Positions 5,640-11,917 of a DNA stretch of 27,311 nt are shown here, in pieces; position 1 is the first letter of the stretch, and every line of letters begins with the position of its first letter. Source of the stretch: a virus. Under the pieces are notes generated by a model, which saw nothing but the letters and a program-made list of their open reading frames with translations, did not search any database and was not told where the DNA came from. Position numbers and translations under genes: made by a program. The stretch covers positions 1 to 27,311 of the IMG/VR virus record IMGVR_UViG_3300028569_000143. The stretch is one strand, 5' to 3'.

Positions 5640-7403
5640 TTATTGTGCAATTACAAGTTGTTGAATCCATTCGTGACGGCAAAACGGTGTCGTCGCTCCC
5701 GTGTCTGGATTTGTGTACCAGCCACCACGATAACGCCACACATCGCGGTCAACGCGTGTGGAAATGTTGTCAATGTCTTGACGGGAATAACTTCGATTCA
5801 ATTCAATAAGCTTCACGCAAAACGCGCGTGATTGCGTAATCGGATCAGGTACGTTCGGACGCGTTCGGTAAGTGTACCTAACTTCGAACCTTGAAATTGG
5901 AATTTCAATGTTTTCAATTACGGACTTTCCCAGCGTGTTCACTTCACCCCCCTTCGTGAGAATTTCAAGTTCACGAAGCGTCGCGATTCTTTTCGCAACG
6001 TCTTCAATGGATGTGTTCAACGCCTTCGCGATTGCTTCGCTTGATTCGCCGTCGGAAAGTAGTTTCAAAACGTCCTTGTCGCCACCAGCCAACACGGCGG
6101 AAATTTCGCCAACCTTGTCGAATAGTTGTTGACTTCGTGAAAACACTTGTTCACTTGGTGTGTCCCACGCAATCGGTTCGGAATGAAGCACGATGAAATT
6201 GTCATTCGATTCACCGAATTGTTCGAACACTTTGATTTCGTCGGTGCTGAAGTTGTTGTTGTGACATGACTGAACAATCGGTGTCGGTGCTGGTGCTGGT
6301 GTCGGAACGTCCTTCGGTAACGGATCAACGTCACGAAGCTTCACTTTGCCAACGTACCCACCAAGTTCAAGCATTAAGTTCAACATCCATTCGATTCGTC
6401 GTTGCTTTGTGTTCACATAAGTCGCTTTGAAAATGTTGAACAAATCCGCGCTTTCCGCTGAATTGAATGAACCTTCAAGACGAACACCGAAAAGTTGCGG
6501 TGAAGTAATTGCATGCGCCACAAGAATGTTTTGTTGAACGCTTTTTTCAGTTGCCAAATAACGTTGGTCAAGGTTGTTCCCGTTCAACGACAACACCGTC
6601 GGCGCTTCGTCTTGTCCGTTGCTGAATGTCAAAATGATTTCACCAGCGTCTTCGACGGATTGCGAACGACCTTTGACGTTTTCCTTCAATCGATTCAATT
6701 CTTCGGTTGTTTCGGGATAACCTGAAGGAAAGTTTATCAATGTGCCTGACTTAAATCCATTTTGAAGTTCGTACATGTGGAACTTCGAAATGTCAACGTC
6801 GGTTTGAATCGCCGTGATTCCACCGTAATACGAAGGCTTCGGATAAACACCAAGTTCCTTTCGACCTTTCAGGTGCGGTTCTTTATAGTAAAGAATGAAC
6901 GAACCAGTTCGGTTGTTCTTGTCGTAAGCTGGTAAAATTCGAAGGTTCGTTTTTTCAGGCGATTGATTCAACGCCAACCAATCGTCCGAAATAAAATAAG
7001 TCAATTCATCAACCGACGCGCGAATCATGTCAATCGGAATGTGTTCCCACAATACCACCTTCGTTTGTTCCTTGTTCCACGTTCCTTTGATTGCAAATCC
7101 ACCGAACAATTCTTGGTCGAACGCCATTCGTTCATTGATTTCGTTCATGTCGAAGTCCGACCATTTGTTATCAATGAATGATTGAACCATTCCTGAAACG
7201 ATTTCAAGACCACCACCAGCAATGTAGAATGTTTTATTCTTGATGATTCCTTGGTGGTAAGCCGAACCGTTGTAAAGGTCAATCAAAAAAAATGGATAGT
7301 CGTTCTTTTTTCCCCACTTCGTGAATCCGAGTGAACGGTCTTTTTCTTCTTCTGGTTTAATAAATTCTTTGCGAAAAGACAAAGACGTAATTTTGTTATT
7401 CAT
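5640..7403 (-). CDS. Portal protein with C-terminal HTH and CRHxW domains
   Basis: The 587-residue product has an N-terminal portal-like half: KKNDYPFFLIDLYNGSAYHQGIIKNK-type opening, the wing and clip region with DVDISKFHMY, and the ITSPQLFGV..SFNSAESADLFNIF stem that is usual in Bacteroidetes phage portals. The portal forms the dodecameric ring at one capsid vertex through which the terminase pumps DNA. After a Pro-Ala linker (PAPAPTP, near residue 390) comes an extra C-terminal part. It has a winged-helix-like segment (LKLLSDGESSEAIAKALNTSIEDVAKR) and a final domain ending TPFCRHEWIQQLV, where the Cys-Arg-His-x-Trp motif recalls minor-head (MuF-type) C-termini. The start at 7403 overlaps the upstream stop by 8 nt; an alternative start at 7457 overlaps by 62 nt. 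Confidence 0.85.
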   Translation of the reverse strand: MNNKITSLSFRKEFIKPEEEKDRSLGFTKWGKKNDYPFFLIDLYNGSAYHQGIIKNKTFYIAGGGLEIVSGMVQSFIDNKWSDFDMNEINERMAFDQELFGGFAIKGTWNKEQTKVVLWEHIPIDMIRASVDELTYFISDDWLALNQSPEKTNLRILPAYDKNNRTGSFILYYKEPHLKGRKELGVYPKPSYYGGITAIQTDVDISKFHMYELQNGFKSGTLINFPSGYPETTEELNRLKENVKGRSQSVEDAGEIILTFSNGQDEAPTVLSLNGNNLDQRYLATEKSVQQNILVAHAITSPQLFGVRLEGSFNSAESADLFNIFKATYVNTKQRRIEWMLNLMLELGGYVGKVKLRDVDPLPKDVPTPAPAPTPIVQSCHNNNFSTDEIKVFEQFGESNDNFIVLHSEPIAWDTPSEQVFSRSQQLFDKVGEISAVLAGGDKDVLKLLSDGESSEAIAKALNTSIEDVAKRIATLRELEILTKGGEVNTLGKSVIENIEIPISRFEVRYTYRTRPNVPDPITQSRAFCVKLIELNRSYSRQDIDNISTRVDRDVWRYRGGWYTNPDTGATTPFCRHEWIQQLVIAQ

Positions 7404-7764
7404 ATATGTTGAAATAAATCGGTGAATCGTATTCGTATGAAGGTGAATCGGCTTCAATCACATGAGCGCGTCCAGTTTCGACAAGTCCTTGAGCGTTGAC
7501 TGGATCAAGATTCGCTGGTGAAGATTGTTGGTATATATTATAAATATAAAAGCCGTCGTAAATAAAAGACACATCGACGCCGTCAATCAAGACAAATTCA
7601 TCGTAACGCGGAACGCCTTGTGAAATGTTCGTCAAGACACATGTTTGTGTGTTGAACGATTGTTCATGAATGAATTCAAATAGATAGTTCGGATTCGGAA
7701 TCGTTGTCAATTCCGTCACCGTTACCACCAGCGGTGTTGTTCCGTTTCTTTGTATTTTTAACAT
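7396..7764 (-). CDS. Virion-associated beta-rich protein (122 aa)
   Basis: The protein opens MLKIQRNGTTPLVVTVTELTT and continues with alternating strands (NYLFEFIHEQSF; DEFVLIDGVDVSFIYDGFYIYNIYQQ), then a final VIEADSPSYEYDS segment. The layout is that of an all-beta domain. I recognise the pattern as a short conserved protein often found beside portal and capsid genes in Bacteroidetes phages, function unknown. It lies between the tail-tube-like gene and the portal, overlapping the portal start by 8 nt. A head or neck structural role is inferred from position. Confidence 0.65.
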   Translation of the reverse strand: MLKIQRNGTTPLVVTVTELTTIPNPNYLFEFIHEQSFNTQTCVLTNISQGVPRYDEFVLIDGVDVSFIYDGFYIYNIYQQSSPANLDPVNAQGLVETGRAHVIEADSPSYEYDSPIYFNIYE

Positions 7765-7918
7765 AGTTTATTTTTACAAGGTTTGGTGTGTCAAATTCAT
7801 AAATGTAAAAAATTCCAAGCGCCATGTAAAGTTCACCTTTGTCCGCTTCAATTTTGACGTATCGTTCAAGCGTTGGCGACCAACATTTGCAACCGATAAA
7901 TTCTTTTTTTATTTGCAT
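7676..7918 (-). CDS. Small conserved phage protein (80 aa), C-terminus overlaps next gene
   Basis: The first 50 residues (MQIKKEFIGCKCWSPTLER, then IEADKGELYMALGIFYIYEF) form a compact, protein-like domain with a CKCW motif, of a type seen as short conserved genes near capsid genes. The last about 29 residues (TAGGNGDGIDNDSESELSI) are read from DNA that also encodes the N-terminus of the next gene in another frame. They look low-complexity, so the natural protein probably tolerates an arbitrary tail. It is the first gene after the terminator at 7934-7965. Confidence 0.55.
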   Translation of the reverse strand: MQIKKEFIGCKCWSPTLERYVKIEADKGELYMALGIFYIYEFDTPNLVKINYVKNTKKRNNTAGGNGDGIDNDSESELSI

Positions 7919-7933
7919 GCGACTAAATTAAAC

Positions 7934-7965
7934 AAAAAAAAGGGACGGGACAACGCCCATCCCTT
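7934..7965 (-). terminator. Rho-independent terminator, leftward
   Basis: On the minus strand a 10-bp stem (AAGGGATGGG / CCCGTCCCTT, one U-G pair) with a 6-nt loop CGTTGT is followed by an uninterrupted run of eight T residues. In the other direction the wobble becomes a C-A mismatch and no T-run follows, so it is directional. It lies between the tail-tube-like gene (stop 7985) and the next small gene, thereby separating the abundant capsid/tube transcripts from the portal-lysis genes downstream. Confidence 0.85.
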
Positions 7966-7984
7966 AAATTTGCGGTAATTAAAA

Positions 7985-8518
7985 TTAAATGACTGGTGAT
8001 TGTTGTGCTAACAAGGTATTGTAAAGCGTCGCATTCACGTCTGGAACCTCGTCGTTTTCCATTCCTCGCATAAGGATAACGTGACCTTTTCGGTCGCTTT
8101 TCAACACGCCTGAACTATATTCGTTTGCGTCAGCAACCTGAAGACCTTCACCAAGACCAAGCGCAACGATTGTTCCGTCAGCGTTTTCAACCAAACAAAC
8201 ACATTCGTTTTGTGCAAGCAAGTGAATTTCTTGACGCAATTCTTTTGAATCACTTGCAAGAATCATGGACAATTCGTGTTCGTACCAAAGCGTTCCGTTA
8301 TTTTTATCAACGCGAACTGGTGCGGTGAAGCTTGATAAGTTTGACTTTAATTTGTAAAGGAATGTATCACCAGTTACGGTCAAAGAAGTCAATTCGTTTG
8401 TTCCAGAAACAACCGCGCCTAAAGTCGCACCCAAAGGAAACAACAACACACTTTTGATTCCACCTTTCCCGTTTGTACACGTTCTATCGTTGTACCCGGT
8501 TGTCATATTACAAGACAT
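7985..8518 (-). CDS. Tail-tube-like virion protein (177 aa)
   Basis: The N-terminus MSCNMTTGYNDRTC with a Cys-containing Gly-rich stretch leads into KSVLLFPLG, then TGDTFLYKLKSNLSSFTAPVRV, LWYEHELSMIL, KELRQEIHLLAQNECVCLVENADG and GLGEGLQV. The closing KSDRKGHVILMRG strand is typical. This succession (YEHEL strand, long helix, LLAQN, VEN/DG turn, GxGLxV) is what I know from tail-tube-like major structural proteins of Bacteroidetes phages. It follows the major capsid gene after a hairpin and precedes a strong terminator, fitting a highly expressed protein. Assignment as tube versus capsid decoration protein is not certain. Confidence 0.6.
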   Translation of the reverse strand: MSCNMTTGYNDRTCTNGKGGIKSVLLFPLGATLGAVVSGTNELTSLTVTGDTFLYKLKSNLSSFTAPVRVDKNNGTLWYEHELSMILASDSKELRQEIHLLAQNECVCLVENADGTIVALGLGEGLQVADANEYSSGVLKSDRKGHVILMRGMENDEVPDVNATLYNTLLAQQSPVI

Positions 8519-8547
8519 AATTTTTTATATTTTTAGGTTTAACAAAT

Positions 8548-8565
8548 GGCGCGCCGAAACGCGCC
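8548..8565 (-). other. GC-rich hairpin between capsid and tube-like genes
   Basis: GGCGCG (8548-8553) and CGCGCC (8560-8565) form a six-pair all-GC stem with a 6-nt loop, placed 15 nt after the capsid stop codon. On the minus strand it is followed by ATTTGTTAAA, a weak T-containing tract. It could partly terminate transcription, so that the downstream gene is made at a lower level, or stabilise the 3' end of the capsid mRNA. The rest of 8519-8579 is A+T-rich leader for the next gene. Confidence 0.5.
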
Positions 8566-8579
8566 GTTAATTTTGTTGA

Positions 8580-9539
8580 TTATAGTCCTTCGTATGTTCC
8601 GACTTGATTCAAGAATGGTACTTGAACACCAGCGCGGAATTTAGAACGTAAATAAATCACATCGTCATCGAATGAATACCACAAATCGTATGATTCGAAG
8701 TCACTTGATAAGTCAGTTCCGAAGTAGAAGTGTGAAGCGCGACCAGTGTAAATCTTAGTCGTTCCGTTCAATCCGTTCACTTTGACAACACGCATATTTG
8801 TTCCCGGTAAAAGTATTTCATTCATTGTTCCGATTTGCGCTGGATTGTAGTGGAATAAATTGTCGTCAACCAAGTTCTTTAATAAGAAGTTAAAGTTTTC
8901 ACGACCAGTAAAGCAAATGAAATCTTGACCTTCAGCGATGTTCGAAGGTGTGTTTGTAAAGGCTTCGTAGAAAATATCATAAGCGTTTGTCGCGTTGATT
9001 GTCGTCGCACCTGACAAGTTCAAGTTAACACAACCATTTACAACGGTTAGGAATTGATTGAATCCGTTCATGAACGCTAAGTTGCCAGCACCAGAAACTT
9101 TGTTTCCTTGCCAAATTAATTTCTCTAATTCGAACGCGTGAAGTTCTAATAAATAGTTAATTAAAATTTGCTCAAATGGTAAGGTCTTGTCTTCAGCCAT
9201 TGCACCCGGACGAAGCGCAAGTTGCGTCCAGAAACCAGCCAAATCTTTTTGACAAAACTTCTTCAAGTAACCGATTGTTTCAACGGAAATCTCACGATCC
9301 GTGAAGATTGTGTCGCCTGAAGGTGACATTGAACAATCGCCAGTTTGATAAACGATTGAATCGTTTAACAATTTAAGGTCTTCAGTTCCTTTGATTCCTT
9401 GTTGAATCGCAATGTACTGAAGTGTTTGCGCTTCAGTTACTGAACGGTGAATAAGGTCTTCGCGTTGGTCGTCAACGTATGGTGACAATCCAGACACATC
9501 ATAGTCGAAATTCGATTTTACATACTTTTTAATAGACAT
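8580..9539 (-). CDS. Major capsid protein (HK97-like fold likely)
   Basis: At 319 residues, the protein has an N-arm helix region (DDQREDLIHRSVTEAQTLQY), an LNDSIVYQTGDCSMSPSGDTIFTDREI segment matching an E-loop-like region, QILINYLLELHAFELEKLIWQGN (spine-helix region), NAYDIFYEAF, and a C-terminal EILLPGTNMRVVKVNGLNGT and FGTDLSSDFESYDLWYS region. This order is typical of the Bacteroidetes branch of HK97-fold capsid proteins. It follows scaffold and protease genes (gap of 2 nt to scaffold). A possible proteolytic processing site is not apparent. It forms the icosahedral shell. Confidence 0.88.
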   Translation of the reverse strand: MSIKKYVKSNFDYDVSGLSPYVDDQREDLIHRSVTEAQTLQYIAIQQGIKGTEDLKLLNDSIVYQTGDCSMSPSGDTIFTDREISVETIGYLKKFCQKDLAGFWTQLALRPGAMAEDKTLPFEQILINYLLELHAFELEKLIWQGNKVSGAGNLAFMNGFNQFLTVVNGCVNLNLSGATTINATNAYDIFYEAFTNTPSNIAEGQDFICFTGRENFNFLLKNLVDDNLFHYNPAQIGTMNEILLPGTNMRVVKVNGLNGTTKIYTGRASHFYFGTDLSSDFESYDLWYSFDDDVIYLRSKFRAGVQVPFLNQVGTYEGL

Positions 9540-9541
9540 TT

Positions 9542-10282
9542 TTATAGGTTTTTGTATTGTTTTAAAAATTGTTGTTTAGCAGTCAAGTTGCCAGCTCGTG
9601 AAAATTTTTCACCTTCTTTTGTTTCATTCGACGGCATCGCCTTGAAGCTTTCGAAGTCAGCTTTCAAAGACGCGATTTCGTTTCGAAGTGACGCGTTGTC
9701 ATCGGAAATACTTTTCAAGCTTTCAACAACCGCTTCGAAAGTAGTTGTCAAGGTTGAAAGTTTTCCATTGATTATTCCTTCAATCGCTTCAGCGCTCATT
9801 GATTCTTCAACCATTTCAGGTTCTTCGCTTGAAGTCATTTCGTTTATTTTGGTAATTACAGCGCTTGCGACATCGTAAGCTTTTTCCATTTCAAGACCAA
9901 GTTCGGTCGCGATTATTTCCGTTATTCCTTCAAGTACAGCTGGTAAAATGTCAGCGGACACCGCTTCGAATTCGGCGCTTGTTTCTTCGGTTGCTGGTTC
10001 TTCAGTTCCACGTTCGTCGGTAACTTCGGAAATAAATCCGTCAGCGTCAACGGTGATTGTCACACCAGTGTACTCGCCACCAAGCGCGTGTGTTCCTTCA
10101 GGTGCTGGAATTCGACCTTCGTCGGTTACGATGAAAACTTCTTGACCAGCTTCAAGCGAATCAAATTCAATGGTTGTTTCACCGTCTAATAAAGTAGCCG
10201 TTTCGAACGTTTGTTCGGTTGCCGTTTCGAACATTGACTTGATTTTACCAAGTTCGTTCATAACTTTTTCGTATGCGTTCAT
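9542..10282 (-). CDS. Putative capsid scaffold protein (246 aa)
   Basis: This strongly acidic protein opens with a helix (MNAYEKVMNELGKIKSMFET). A short beta domain with a duplicated turn pattern follows (LLDGETTIEFDSLEAGQEV; EGRIPAPEGTHALGG; DADGFISEVTDERG), then an Ala/Glu-rich linker and a long coiled coil (about 185-220, DDNASLRNEIASLKADFESFKA). The C-terminus is basic (TAKQQFLKQYKNL). Acidic coiled coil plus basic C-tail is the scaffold hallmark: the tail contacts capsid protein while the coil fills the prohead, to be removed by the protease. It lies between protease and capsid genes, as scaffolds do. No sequence family is assigned with certainty. Confidence 0.75.
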   Translation of the reverse strand: MNAYEKVMNELGKIKSMFETATEQTFETATLLDGETTIEFDSLEAGQEVFIVTDEGRIPAPEGTHALGGEYTGVTITVDADGFISEVTDERGTEEPATEETSAEFEAVSADILPAVLEGITEIIATELGLEMEKAYDVASAVITKINEMTSSEEPEMVEESMSAEAIEGIINGKLSTLTTTFEAVVESLKSISDDNASLRNEIASLKADFESFKAMPSNETKEGEKFSRAGNLTAKQQFLKQYKNL

Positions 10283-10319
10283 GTAGTGTTTTTTATATTA
10301 TGTAATGTTGTTCGAGAAT

Positions 10320-11225
10320 TTAGATTTCACCAAGTTCCTTTAATTTAGATTCCGACCAGCGAAGTCCAGCTTTGCCACCCCACAACAAGAATGAAATCGT
10401 TCCACAAGCGGAGGTGTCGCTTTCGTTATAGTAAGCTTCAGCGCGTGACAAATACGAATACATTCTTTTTATGATTGCAACCGATACGGTGTCACGGTTC
10501 GCCAATGTCGTTGCGCGTAAACGACCGACACGCGTCGCACATTTGTTGCCGTTGTTTTGATTCAATTCGATTCCGCGTTTTGCGTTGTTCGAAACGGCTT
10601 CAGGATAGTCGTTGAACATTCGGATTCGTTCGATGTTGCGTCGCCACATTTGAACTTCTTTTAAGATTGCGTTGAATTCGGATTCTTTCGTCTTGTCCGT
10701 TTCAAGTAAAGTGAACACGCCTTCAATACTGAAGCCATTGAATTCACCGTTCTTTGCTTTTTCAAACAAAGCTTTGTCAGTAACTTTGTAACTAACCAAC
10801 CATGAACCGTCGTTCGCGTCCTTGAATCTTTCGGGTGCGGTGAATCCACGTTCATTGTCAATCTGGTAACTCATTATCATGAACACGCCGTCAACCACCT
10901 TGTGTGGATTGTGGTCAAGGTTGACATTGTTAAAATTATTCCGACGTGCGTAATCAAGCACGATGTCGCGAATGGCGTCCTTCGTGAACACGACATAGTA
11001 TTCTTCTTTGCTTTCGTCGTCGTATCGATAAATCGGTGTGTCCGCTGAAATCGCTATTCCCGTGATGACTTGTTGTTCTTCGTTGAATTCGTATTTCACT
11101 TTACGCCCGAACATTTCGAAGTTCTTTTCGTGCGCTGGAAATTCAACCAATGAATTGAAATAAACGGTCGTTTCTGGATCGTTCAAGTCAATCATGATTT
11201 CGTAAACTGGTAGTTCTTTTCTCAT
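10320..11225 (-). CDS. Prohead protease (XkdF-like) fused to a C-terminal head domain
   Basis: The N-terminal about 180 residues match XkdF/U35-type head maturation proteases. There is a VEFPAHEKNFEMF opening (the V-x-x-PA pattern), ISADTPIYRYD, the NVNLDHNPH strand with a candidate catalytic His, and NGFSIEGVF with the candidate catalytic Ser. The protease removes scaffold and capsid delta-regions during maturation. A second domain follows (about 210-301): YPEAVSNNAKRGIELN, VGRLRATTLANRD, IKRMYSYLSRAEAYY, ACGTISFLLWGGKAGLRWS. The last motif is conserved in other phage head proteins I have seen fused to proteases or portals, function unknown. The ATG at 11225 is preferred over a start at 11312, which would run into the divergent gene. 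Confidence 0.8.
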   Translation of the reverse strand: MRKELPVYEIMIDLNDPETTVYFNSLVEFPAHEKNFEMFGRKVKYEFNEEQQVITGIAISADTPIYRYDDESKEEYYVVFTKDAIRDIVLDYARRNNFNNVNLDHNPHKVVDGVFMIMSYQIDNERGFTAPERFKDANDGSWLVSYKVTDKALFEKAKNGEFNGFSIEGVFTLLETDKTKESEFNAILKEVQMWRRNIERIRMFNDYPEAVSNNAKRGIELNQNNGNKCATRVGRLRATTLANRDTVSVAIIKRMYSYLSRAEAYYNESDTSACGTISFLLWGGKAGLRWSESKLKELGEI

Positions 11226-11247
11226 GTTAATATAATATGTAAATTTG
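11217..11247 (+). promoter_or_regulatory. Candidate Bacteroidetes-type promoter for the plus-strand gene
   Basis: TAAATTTG (11240-11247) matches the TAnnTTTG -7 consensus, with a T-rich TTTT (11217-11220) 19 nt upstream at the -33 position and an A+T-rich spacer. It ends only 4 nt before the ATG at 11252, so the transcript would start at or within a few bases of the start codon (leaderless or nearly so). The -33 box lacks the G, so the match is partial. The promoter would lie over the 5' end of the divergent protease gene. Confidence 0.4.
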
Positions 11248-11251
11248 TTCG

Positions 11252-11917
11252 ATGACAAAATTTGTATTCCCCTACCGAAGAAGTCGCGATGACTTCGATA
11301 TTCAACAATCAATCCGATTCATTCGGATGTCTTTCCCTGAAGCGCACATCGTTACCGTTGGCGATAAGGTCGCGACTATTGACAACATTCCATGTCCACA
11401 ACTGAACAACATTCGTGGTGCGGACGTGACGAATAAAATGTTGACGTATGCCCGTGAACGTGGTGGTCAATTCATCTACATGAATGACGACTTTTATATC
11501 ACGCCCAAGCTTCGCGCCGACATTCCGATTCATGTTGGTGAATTCGAATTGAATCCACGACACCCGTCACACTACCGTGAAGCGATGTTCAACACGATTG
11601 AATTCTTGAAATACTATGAACGCCCGTTGTGGAATTTCGAAACACATTCGCCAGTGTTAATGGATTCGGACAAGTTGCTTGAAATCTTTGAACTGATTGA
11701 ATGGCAACGATACAACCATTTCATTAAATCAATTTACTTGAACATGAATTCACCTGAATTGATTTGCAAAGGCGTGAACGTCAAGCTTGCAAAAGACAAC
11801 ATTCCAAAAGCTGAAGAACTACTTCGAACGTATGGTTGTTTTTCAACGTCCGATTCATTCTTGACAACACGCGGTCGTTCGTGGATCAAAAACTTGTTTT
11901 GGATTCCTGAAGCTTAA
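11252..11917 (+). CDS. Stealth-like glycosyl/phosphotransferase candidate (221 aa)
   Basis: This is the only plus-strand gene in the window. The sequence resembles Stealth-type sugar phosphotransferases and related glycosyltransferases. An N-terminal SRDDFDIQQSIRFIRMSFPE (like the ELRYSLRS region) is followed by HIVTVGDKV (the strand before IVTDG). Then comes the diagnostic FIYMNDDFYITPKL (74-87) with the Asp79-Asp80 metal/nucleotide-sugar pair, and NFETHSPVLMDSDKL (128-142) resembling the later conserved His-Pro region. Family members transfer sugar-phosphate or sugar to polysaccharides. At 221 residues it is a minimal version. It faces the tape measure gene tail to tail (32-nt overlap) and the protease gene head to head (26-nt gap), as expected of an independently inserted 'moron'. 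A role in decorating the virion or host surface is inference. Confidence 0.6.
   Translation: MTKFVFPYRRSRDDFDIQQSIRFIRMSFPEAHIVTVGDKVATIDNIPCPQLNNIRGADVTNKMLTYARERGGQFIYMNDDFYITPKLRADIPIHVGEFELNPRHPSHYREAMFNTIEFLKYYERPLWNFETHSPVLMDSDKLLEIFELIEWQRYNHFIKSIYLNMNSPELICKGVNVKLAKDNIPKAEELLRTYGCFSTSDSFLTTRGRSWIKNLFWIPEA

Noticed and set aside
11280-11296. GAAGTC...GACTTC inverted repeat at the start of the plus-strand gene
   Set aside because: Six-base stem within coding sequence, common by chance at this level; no supporting context.
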